Assembly (NCBI GenBank): GCA_900553555.1 | Contig: USEG01000048.1 | Coordinates: 1-6,765 of the forward strand | DNA length: 6,765 nt | Source of the DNA: an uncultured Clostridia bacterium | GTDB lineage: Bacteria; Bacillota; Clostridia; Christensenellales; Pumilibacteraceae | Reading direction: 5' to 3' | In this document: piece by piece, positions 1 to 4,613 of the stretch | Layout of the letters: each line of letters starts with the position of its first letter | Numbering within the stretch: the first letter of the stretch is position 1 | The notes under the pieces: generated by a model | Seen by the model: the letters and a program-made list of their open reading frames with translations, nothing else | What the model was told of the DNA's origin: nothing | The model's database searches: none | Position numbers and translations under genes: made by a program

Positions 1-2
1 CC

Positions 3-497
3 GAAAGCATCGGCCACGGCATGACCGCGACGCGCGATCTCCAAAGCTATCAGGAAGCGGATATTCTCATTGCCTATCTGTCGGAAAAAATCGCGCACCG
101 CATGCGCAAAGCCGGCGTAAGAGGTTCGGGCGTACATCTGGACCTTAGGAGCAGTTCGCTGTCGCACGTCTCCAAACAAACGCTGCTTAAATCGGCGGTT
201 TGCTCAGGAAGGGATATAGAACGCGTCGCCTCTTCGCTCATGCGGCAGATTTGGCACGAGGAATACCCGCTCCGCACCATTTCCGTCAGCGTCTTCGACC
301 TTGTCAACGAACAAAAGGGCACGCAGTTATCCTTGTTCGACGATGACAAGCGCCGCAAAAACGAAAGTCTGGAAAGGGCGATAGACAAAATACGCGGCAA
401 ATACGGCGCGGACACCATTATGCGCGCCGGGCTCATTGCAAACGACTTTATTTACGACAAAAACGACGACGAAGACTTTCTGCCCTTCAAAAGATAA
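3..497 (+). CDS. dinB: Y-family DNA polymerase (DinB/Pol IV-like), C-terminal part
   Basis: Partial gene: the frame is open to the left edge and the first visible codons read ESIGHGMTATRDL, the conserved segment that opens the little-finger (polymerase-associated) domain of Y-family translesion polymerases. The palm and fingers lie outside the window. The visible part (about 164 residues) has the little-finger pattern up to roughly residue 95, then a QLSLFDDD motif encoded from 324, the expected binding peptide for the DNA polymerase III beta clamp. A basic/charged helix with ERAIDKIRGKYGADTIMRA follows, typical of the tail of Firmicutes DinB/UmuC-like proteins. The family copies past DNA lesions with low fidelity and is recruited to stalled forks by the clamp. 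The Met codon at 21 is internal, not a start. No LexA site is visible because the promoter is outside. DinB versus UmuC-type assignment is less sure than the family itself. Confidence 0.88.
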   Translation, partial: ESIGHGMTATRDLQSYQEADILIAYLSEKIAHRMRKAGVRGSGVHLDLRSSSLSHVSKQTLLKSAVCSGRDIERVASSLMRQIWHEEYPLRTISVSVFDLVNEQKGTQLSLFDDDKRRKNESLERAIDKIRGKYGADTIMRAGLIANDFIYDKNDDEDFLPFKR

Positions 498-526
498 CGC
501 GCGCTTTTATCCGGCAAAGCTGCGCC

Positions 527-559
527 GCCGCTTTATTGCAAAGTGCCTTTGCGTGCGGC
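527..559 (+). terminator. Weak nested stem-loop after dinB
   Basis: An outer stem GCCGC (527-531) with GCGGC (555-559) encloses an inner hairpin GCAAAG (538-543), loop TGC, CTTTGC (547-552). It lies 30 bases after the polymerase stop codon, where a terminator would be expected. There is no U-tract after it (TTAATAT follows), so intrinsic termination is doubtful. Confidence 0.3.
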
Positions 560-656
560 TTAATATCGCCGTTAAAAGGGCGTAATACCCTATTTGTTAA
601 CATTATGTGAAAAATAAAAATTTTATTTTTTTGCCGTCATTACTTTGCTAAATAAC
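560..656. other. Gene-free leader with dyads and an A/T tract
   Basis: Holds no gene. Two nested dyads are visible: GTTAA (571-575) with TTAAC (597-601), enclosing AGGG (577-580) with CCCT (588-591). This is followed by a near-palindromic A/T tract at 610-632. The A/T tract sits about 25-45 bases upstream of the -35 box of the next promoter, just beyond the usual UP-element position. The dyads could be an operator or a weak terminator; nothing decides this from sequence alone. Confidence 0.3.
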
Positions 657-685
657 TTGACAATCATGCCGCTATCATTTATAAT
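657..685 (+). promoter_or_regulatory. Perfect consensus sigma-70/sigma-A promoter
   Basis: TTGACA at 657-662 and TATAAT at 680-685 are separated by exactly 17 bases: both hexamers and the spacer match the housekeeping consensus. Transcription should start near 692, giving a leader of about 30 bases that contains the AGGAG ribosome binding site (712-716). It points only at the membrane-protein gene beginning at 723. Confidence 0.85.
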
Positions 686-722
686 TGTAATGTACTGTTA
701 CAAATTTAATTAGGAGATTGAT

Positions 723-2027
723 ATGAGTAGTACATTAAAAAAAGAAAGGATCGTCTACTTCACGGGCATCGCTTTATTTGTCATTTTGGCGATCTGTCTT
801 TGTTTCCCGTATATTACTTGGGGCGTTTACACAAACAATCAGATAGTTACGGTGGCAGATTCCGTTACTTATCTCGGCTGGCAGCTGTTCGGGCTTACGG
901 CATACTACAGGGGCGACACAATGATCACCGAATCGGGCGAAGTTTCTTCCGGCCTGCTTACCGCTCATCCCATAGCGCCTCTGGGAACGGAAGCCATGTT
1001 TGTAATATTCAACTACTGCCTGCTCTTTATAGCGCTTGCCATCGCCATCATCGACGGTTTCGCGCTGTTTAAGAGTTATGTACACGGCACTTCTTTCGGC
1101 CAAAAGTTCATCAACATTCTGCATATAGGTTTTGCCGTAATCGCCATGGCTTTGATAGTGGTATATATACCGTACGTCAACCATCTCAACACTTACGAAT
1201 TTACTTCCACCAACAACGCGGATGTAGCGGCGCAAGCCAAGGCTTGGTCCAGTTTTGCCTTCAAATCGCTGACCGGCGTCGAAACGCAAATGGCTGCAAC
1301 GCCTTTCATCATCGCTGCTCTTGGGCTGGCTGCGGCGCTTACCTGCATCATCGTGACCATGAAACTGCAGGACAATTCCATTCTTTATCCCTATAAAAAG
1401 CGTCATATCATCGCGGCGACGGTTTGCCTGGTTGTTTGCGCGGCTGTGTACTTCCTGCCCAACATTGATTTCTACTTCTCCACCTACTTCATCTACGAAA
1501 GAGGTAACGACAACCTGATGACCATGCTGTTCCAAAACAGACCCAATAACGTCGCATCGGCTATATTAAACGCCAACGCGCTGGAAAGAATAGCGCAGAA
1601 TTTCTCCACCGGTGTCGGCTGGGATTGCATACTGAGCGGTTCGGGCGATATTGCGGGATTCTATAAAGTCATCTTCTCGTTTATGTTCGTAGTGGCAGGC
1701 GCGGGCATTCTGCTTTCTCTTGCCAATATGCTGGCGGCTGTCGGCGTAATCAGATTCAACTTCGACAAAAAGTATCTCAGTATGGTCACTCTTATAATAA
1801 TGATCATGAGCATACTGCTCTGGGCCGCCTCGTTTGTTTACAGCATCGGCGTGAACATTCGTCTCGACAGCAACTTCAACGTTAAGGACTATTATCAATA
1901 TTATCTCAAAGCCTATCCCAACGGACATTTCCCGCAAACGATTTGCACCGTGGGCGCATGGCTGAGTATGCTGCCCGGAATCGCCGGTTTCGTCGGTACC
2001 AAGGTTCTGTGCGCTTACGACGACTGA
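723..2027 (+). CDS. Polytopic membrane protein of unknown function, about 8 TM segments, duplicated halves
   Basis: I do not recognise a family. The 434-residue protein has hydrophobic segments at about 10-31, 92-116, 130-152, 193-213, 229-247, 315-343, 352-377 and 408-430, with no cleavable signal peptide. Two large, polar, aromatic-rich loops follow TM1 (32-91) and TM5 (248-314). Both halves read TM, Pro plus aromatic residues, a polar loop containing a GW motif (GWQ at 52, GWD at 299), then a closely spaced TM pair, a polar loop and a last TM, which suggests an internal duplication. Basic residues flank TM1 (KKER), TM5 (YKKRH) and the TM6-TM7 loop (RFNFDKK), placing N terminus and those loops inside by the positive-inside rule, so the GW loops would be outside. 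Start chosen from AGGAG six bases upstream of ATG. It is monocistronic: own consensus promoter, own terminator. Possible roles (channel, sensor, envelope protein) cannot be told apart. Confidence 0.85.
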   Translation: MSSTLKKERIVYFTGIALFVILAICLCFPYITWGVYTNNQIVTVADSVTYLGWQLFGLTAYYRGDTMITESGEVSSGLLTAHPIAPLGTEAMFVIFNYCLLFIALAIAIIDGFALFKSYVHGTSFGQKFINILHIGFAVIAMALIVVYIPYVNHLNTYEFTSTNNADVAAQAKAWSSFAFKSLTGVETQMAATPFIIAALGLAAALTCIIVTMKLQDNSILYPYKKRHIIAATVCLVVCAAVYFLPNIDFYFSTYFIYERGNDNLMTMLFQNRPNNVASAILNANALERIAQNFSTGVGWDCILSGSGDIAGFYKVIFSFMFVVAGAGILLSLANMLAAVGVIRFNFDKKYLSMVTLIIMIMSILLWAASFVYSIGVNIRLDSNFNVKDYYQYYLKAYPNGHFPQTICTVGAWLSMLPGIAGFVGTKVLCAYDD

Positions 2028-2036
2028 TAAAGCATT

Positions 2037-2070
2037 TAAAAGACCACCGCTTTAGGTGGTCTTTTTTTTT
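2037..2070 (+). terminator. Strong Rho-independent terminator
   Basis: AAAAGACCACC (2038-2048, with A-run start) pairs with GGTGGTCTTTT (2055-2065) across the six-base loop GCTTTA, and the T-run continues to 2070. It begins 10 bases after the membrane-protein stop codon and closes that transcript, so the next gene needs its own promoter. Confidence 0.92.
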
Positions 2071-2116
2071 ACGGTTTAGCGTCATTCACGAAAAGCCGAC
2101 GGCTTAATGCCAATTT

Positions 2117-2144
2117 CCGAAAAAAACGACAATAAAATTTTCGG
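2117..2144. repeat. Inverted repeat upstream of NERD gene
   Basis: CCGAAAA (2117-2123) and TTTTCGG (2138-2144) form a 7-base inverted repeat with a 14-base spacer, about 40 bases before the NERD gene. A second small dyad, AAGCC-GAC-GGCTT, lies at 2093-2105. Either could be an operator or leader hairpin. I could not find a convincing -35/-10 pair here. Confidence 0.35.
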
Positions 2145-2185
2145 CAAAAGGTTATGTAAAAACGAGATTAACCGAGTGTAAAGAT

Positions 2186-2917
2186 ATGGTTGAACAAATA
2201 ATTTTTACTATAATAATCCTTATTACGGCCGCGGGTTTTGCGGTGGCGGCGCTTGTAAAAAAGAACCCGCTATACAAAGGTAAACGCGGCGAAAAACTCG
2301 TAAGCTCGATCATCGGCCACACAGTCCAAGACCGGCAGTATGTCATAAACAATCTCATCCTTGCTACCGACGGCAAGTCGTCGCAGATAGATCATGTGGC
2401 TATCAACAGCCACGGCGTTTTCGTTATTGAAACCAAAAACTATTCAGGAAGAATTTACGGCTCAAAAGAACAGTCGGAATGGACACAGGTTCTGGCGTAC
2501 GGCAAAGTAAAAAACAAACTGTACAACCCCATTAAACAAAACGCGGCGCACATAGTTAAAATCAAAAAAATTGTCGGCAATGTGCCGATACATTCCGTCA
2601 TCGTCTTCGTACAAAACAACACGCGTTTTATTAAGGCGGACAACGTCATTCCGCTTAAAATGCTTAAAAGCACGCTTGAACGCGGCGAAGATATTTTGTC
2701 AGCACAACAAATGAAAGATATTTTTGCCACCCTTATGACTCACAAAGAAGATATCTCGTCACGGCAACACGTCCAAAACATCATAAAAATGCAAAATGAT
2801 CTCGACAGCGGCATTTGTCCCCGGTGCGGCGGAAAACTTGTATTGCGCCACGGAAAATACGGCGATTTTTTCGGTTGCGAACATTACCCCGAGTGCCGTT
2901 TTATTAAAAAATATTAG
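2186..2917 (+). CDS. Membrane-anchored NERD-domain protein with C-terminal zinc ribbon
   Basis: A 243-residue protein with an N-terminal membrane helix (about 4-24), a NERD (nuclease-related) domain (about 31-145), a linker helix and a C-terminal zinc finger. NERD hallmarks are visible: GxxGE (G32, G35, E36), QIDHV (67-71), and VFVIETKNYSG (78-88). D69, E82 and K84 form the D...ExK pattern of the PD-(D/E)XK nuclease fold, so the active site appears intact. The tail has CPRCGG (C211, C214) and C231/C237 in GCEHYPECRF, a topoisomerase I-type C4 zinc ribbon that in relatives contacts single-stranded DNA. The family is thought to process DNA, but its biological role is poorly defined; inner-membrane tethering is seen in many members. 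The ATG at 2186 lacks a good Shine-Dalgarno (only GAG at 2174-2176), but no other start exists just upstream in frame. It is flanked by terminators on both sides, hence a single-gene unit. Confidence 0.9.
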   Translation: MVEQIIFTIIILITAAGFAVAALVKKNPLYKGKRGEKLVSSIIGHTVQDRQYVINNLILATDGKSSQIDHVAINSHGVFVIETKNYSGRIYGSKEQSEWTQVLAYGKVKNKLYNPIKQNAAHIVKIKKIVGNVPIHSVIVFVQNNTRFIKADNVIPLKMLKSTLERGEDILSAQQMKDIFATLMTHKEDISSRQHVQNIIKMQNDLDSGICPRCGGKLVLRHGKYGDFFGCEHYPECRFIKKY

Positions 2918-2929
2918 AAGCCTTTTTGC

Positions 2930-2975
2930 GGAGCGGCAGTCACTTTCTCTTATTGGTCGATGCCGCTCCTTTTTT
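2930..2975 (+). terminator. Rho-independent terminator with large loop
   Basis: GGAGCGGCA (2930-2938) pairs perfectly with TGCCGCTCC (2961-2969), followed by six T residues (2970-2975). The loop of 22 bases is longer than usual. It begins 12 bases after the NERD stop. The - strand lacks a T-run on its exit side, so it should not stop the converging small-gene transcript. Confidence 0.8.
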
Positions 2976-3023
2976 ATTTATTGCGGCGCGGGCTGAGCTT
3001 TTACGACAATATGCTTTGTCCGG

Positions 3024-3262
3024 TCAATACATCAGTTGCAGGCAATACGCTACCGCACTTGCCCCGCCATTTAAAAATACACGCCATGTTATCTTTCCTG
3101 CGGTAAATTCTTCTAAATTGCTCTTATAATCGCGCTTTATTTTCTTTTCTTCGGACTTTAAATATTCGTCTACTTCTTTCTCTGTCAGACCATCATAATA
3201 ATACCAAAACCTTTTTTAACTTCATTATAAAATTCTTCATAAGTCGGGACTTTTTCTTGCAT
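3024..3262 (-). pseudogene. Frameshifted small acidic/basic helical protein (79 aa if repaired)
   Basis: An ATG at 3262, with AAGGTG (3270-3275) seven bases upstream, opens a frame that reads MQEKVPTYEEFYNEVKK and stops after 25 residues (TGA at 3187-3185). The -1 frame takes over exactly at an A6 tract (plus-strand T6, 3212-3217). One extra A gives KKRFWYYYDGLTEKEVDEYL and then runs on to a TGA at 3026-3024, a coherent 79-residue protein ending AYCLQLMY. The repaired product is predicted helical, with a WYYYDGLTEKEVDEYLKSEE core; I recall similar short proteins in Clostridia accessory regions but cannot name the family. It is the last gene of the leftward cluster, 34 bases after the 108-aa gene. 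The break may be a true mutation, a sequencing or assembly indel in a homopolymer, or less likely programmed slippage. It is absent from simple open-frame lists because each half is short. Confidence 0.62.
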
Positions 3263-3296
3263 TGTTTTACACCTTATTTATTTTGCCTTATAGTAT

Positions 3297-3623
3297 TTAT
3301 TCTCCGCTGCCGGACAAGGTATTGTCCTTTTCCATAGGCTCGTCTATGTCGTCGTCATCGTTATCTTCATAGCCCATTAGCTTATTCCTATAAACAGCAA
3401 ACTCATGACCTTCTTCAAACGTTCCTTCTCTCGCTTCATCACCTTTTACAAGCATTATAGGGATATTTAATCCGAAAAAATAACTTACCCTTTTATACTT
3501 TGGCTCATATACATCATAGCCTTTCCATTCAACCGGCCCGATAAAATCATCTGCCAAAAAAAATTCTTTCATCCATGCTTTTATTTCTTGTGGTGTCCAA
3601 CCTTTACTTACTTTTCTTTCCAT
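3297..3623 (-). CDS. Small protein with acidic tail; possible immunity-type protein
   Basis: A 108-residue protein with an excellent AAAGGAG (3634-3640) ribosome binding site lying inside the upstream gene, whose 3' end it overlaps by 20 bases, so translation is probably coupled. It has an N-terminal amphipathic region (WTPQEIKAWMKEFF), a middle block GYDVYEPKYKR followed by GLNIPIMLVKGDEAREGTFEE, and a highly acidic C terminus (DNDDDDIDEPMEKD). No signal peptide or membrane helix, so cytoplasmic. The YDVYEP...GLP-type...LVKGDEAR...EE pattern resembles small proteins I remember encoded just after phage minor-capsid/papain-fold toxin genes in Clostridia, which would make it an immunity or chaperone partner. 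That is inference from memory and context. The gene itself (start, ribosome site, composition) is well supported; its function is not. Confidence 0.75.
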   Translation of the reverse strand: MERKVSKGWTPQEIKAWMKEFFLADDFIGPVEWKGYDVYEPKYKRVSYFFGLNIPIMLVKGDEAREGTFEEGHEFAVYRNKLMGYEDNDDDDIDEPMEKDNTLSGSGE

Positions 3624-3834
3624 TTTTGCCTCTCTCCTTTATCATGATTTTGTCGCACTTATTATTTTGCGGGTCATATAAATGCACTTGACCGCCTTCC
3701 CCTAATGTCGCGGTTACTATATGCCCTTTTCCCTTTGCAGGTGACCAAATTGCACTGCACACATTTCTCCGGGTTGTATATTTTTTCCAAAAACGCTTCC
3801 CGCCGTCGTCGCGGGTGTGTGCAAAATATTCCAT
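3604..3834 (-). CDS. 76-aa protein with papain-fold (Tox-PL)-like H...YDPQ segment; likely truncated or frameshifted
   Basis: First gene of the leftward cluster. I chose the ATG at 3834 rather than 3873 because AAAGGAG (3841-3847) sits six bases ahead of it and the promoter -10 (3856-3861) lies between the two candidates. Residues 35-59 read GKGHIVTATLGEGG, then QVHLYDPQNNK: His38 followed 16 residues later by Asp54-Pro-Gln. This spacing matches the His strand and Asp/Gln block at the end of Tox-PL/papain-fold domains found in polymorphic toxins and MuF-type phage capsid proteins. The catalytic Cys half of such a domain (normally well over 60 residues upstream) is absent. In another frame, plus-strand positions 3747-3776 encode QPGEMCAVQF, which fits the expected strand before the His better than the frame-0 residues, so a one-base loss near 3747 is possible. 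C-terminal residues (KERGKNGKKSK) are forced by the next gene's ribosome site. Almost certainly not an active enzyme. Confidence 0.6.
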   Translation of the reverse strand: MEYFAHTRDDGGKRFWKKYTTRRNVCSAIWSPAKGKGHIVTATLGEGGQVHLYDPQNNKCDKIMIKERGKNGKKSK

Positions 3835-3840
3835 GTTTTT

Positions 3841-3847
3841 CTCCTTT
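3841..3847 (-). promoter_or_regulatory. Ribosome binding site fixing the start of the 76-aa gene
   Basis: AAAGGAG on the - strand, six bases before the ATG at 3834. It rejects the longer open frame that would begin at 3873, 13 codons upstream. Confidence 0.75.
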
Positions 3848-3883
3848 ACGGTTTTATTATAACAAACAACCATGCCAACCGTA
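3847..3883. repeat. 7-bp inverted repeat flanking the -10 element (candidate operator)
   Basis: TACGGTT (3847-3853) and AACCGTA (3877-3883) are perfect inverted repeats with a 23-base spacer. They bracket the extended -10 of the leftward promoter; the left arm also touches the ribosome site. The centre-to-centre distance is about 30 bases, near three helical turns, which suits two dimer half-sites or looping. No regulator gene is nearby. Confidence 0.4.
3856..3864 (-). promoter_or_regulatory. Extended -10 promoter for the small-gene cluster
   Basis: On the - strand TGT immediately precedes TATAAT (plus-strand 3856-3864), an extended -10 element (TGn-TATAAT). The -35 position 17 bases upstream is poor (ATACGG), as is common for extended -10 promoters. 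Start of transcription near 3849 would give a leader of only about 15 bases, just enough for the ribosome site. Confidence 0.55.
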
Positions 3884-4096
3884 TGTCATAATATTAAGGC
3901 TTTTTATTTTAATTGCAAGTTTTTTGCTCGCATATATCTTTTACAGGAATTTTTCGTGGCGCGTAAAGCACAACGATGAGCTTTTGGCTTTTACATATTC
4001 CGCAGAAATAAAACCGTCGCTTAAAAAGGCTTAAAATAAGCTGTCAGTGCGCAAGTGCGCGGTCTGTTTTGTGGCGGCTGATAACGGCGCGAGCGT

Positions 4097-4120
4097 TGTT
4101 TGTCGGCGTTCCGGCAAACA
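4097..4120. other. Stable 10-bp hairpin in gene-free region
   Basis: TGTTTGTCGG (4097-4106) pairs with CCGGCAAACA (4111-4120), with one T:G pair, around the tetraloop CGTT. A second stem follows directly: TTGCCGC (4127-4133) with GCGGCGA (4141-4147), which competes with CTTTCG (4134-4139) pairing to CGAAAG (4145-4150). No T-run follows, so this is not a classical terminator. Adjacent, mutually exclusive stems would fit a structured RNA or a repeat element. Confidence 0.4.
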
Positions 4121-4346
4121 TACTCCTTGCCGCCTTTCGTGCGGCGAAAGCTCGGCGGAAAATCTTTGTATCGGTAAATTTATTTGGAGGTTTTATTGTT
4201 TTTAATGAGATTCCGAGATTATTGCGAAAGGCAGACAAAAGGTTTTCGATGACCGACGACGGCGCCGGAGTGTTGATGGACGCGAAGGGCGGGTGCTTAT
4301 ATACTCACAAGAGATACGGTTAGAACAATGTTAGGTTGAAATAAGC

Positions 4347-4437
4347 TGACGGGCACGGCGCGACGGGCGAGCGCTTATGAACGCGGCAGAAAGGGCATAA
4401 TATATGAACGCTATTCAATGGTGACGGGCGCGGCGCG
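4347..4437. repeat. Direct repeat pair, 16 bp
   Basis: TGACGGGCACGGCGCG at 4347-4362 recurs as TGACGGGCGCGGCGCG at 4422-4437, one mismatch in 16, 75 bases apart. TATGAACGC is also duplicated between them (4376-4384, 4403-4411). The unit may be the trace of a local duplication or a degenerate tandem repeat; only two copies are seen, so it is not a CRISPR array. Confidence 0.5.
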
Positions 4438-4476
4438 GACGTAAGATTGACTGCCACGACGTGAATTTTTTACATT

Positions 4477-4507
4477 AAAAAGCCCGCCTTATACCGGCGG
4501 ACTCTTT
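4477..4507 (-). terminator. Rho-independent terminator for the gatB-GH2 transcript
   Basis: On the - strand AAAGAGTCCGCC (4507-4496) pairs with GGCGGGCTTTTT (4488-4477) across a 7-base loop. All 12 positions pair if two G:U pairs are allowed, and those wobbles form only in the - strand RNA, which sets the direction. The 3' arm ends in five U. It lies 107 bases past the glycosidase stop codon. Confidence 0.75.
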
Positions 4508-4613
4508 TGTGGTCGCAAGGGACGTGATTTGGCGTCAAATAAAACCTTTACGCGTCTTCCCGCTTACTTTGTTGTCTCTAAACCGCGCGCATAATGCGCT
4601 GAGCGGCGGAAAA

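Larger units (their letters stand above)
3885..4476. other. Gene-poor stretch: AT-rich left part, GC-rich hairpin and repeat-bearing right part
   Basis: I see no convincing gene. Open frames exist here (for example 4069-4323 on +) but lack ribosome sites at their starts and have an arginine/alanine-rich, low-information composition. Content: an AT-rich part to about 4040, which contains a small hairpin GCTTA-AAA-TAAGC (4029-4041); a GC-rich part from 4050 with tandem GTGCGC and stable hairpins; and from 4340 short direct repeats. AATAAGCTG occurs at both 4035-4043 and 4340-4348, roughly bracketing the GC-rich block. It may be a decayed gene, a dispersed intergenic element or a structured RNA; sequence alone does not decide. 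Confidence 0.4.

Noticed and set aside
610..632. A/T near-palindrome as dinB terminator
   Set aside because: Stem would be entirely A:T with almost no loop and lies over 110 bases after the stop; a bent-DNA or UP-like role is likelier.
774..1535. 253-residue - strand open frame opposite the membrane protein
   Set aside because: Shadow frame; the + strand has promoter, ribosome site, membrane helices and terminator, the - strand has none.
2930..2975. Bidirectional terminator serving the converging small-gene cluster
   Set aside because: On the - strand the hairpin is followed by GCAAAAAGG, not a T-run, so only + strand termination is supported.
3005..3020. GACAA-TATGCT-TTGTC hairpin as terminator of the leftward cluster
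   Set aside because: Only five base pairs and no T-run on the - strand; termination site of that cluster remains unidentified.
3796..3834. MEYFAHTRDDG start resembling the first residues of Cas3-type HD nucleases
   Set aside because: The resemblance stops after about 11 residues; no HD motif follows, no cas genes or CRISPR repeats are in the window.
3705..4034. 109-residue + strand open frame
   Set aside because: It lies antisense to the ribosome-site-supported 76-aa gene and its promoter, has no ribosome site of its own, and ends in the AT-rich gap.
4069..4323. 84-residue + strand open frame in the gene-free stretch
   Set aside because: No ribosome site before its ATG, Ala/Arg-rich composition, and it covers strong hairpins; most likely a compositional open frame or repeat-derived.
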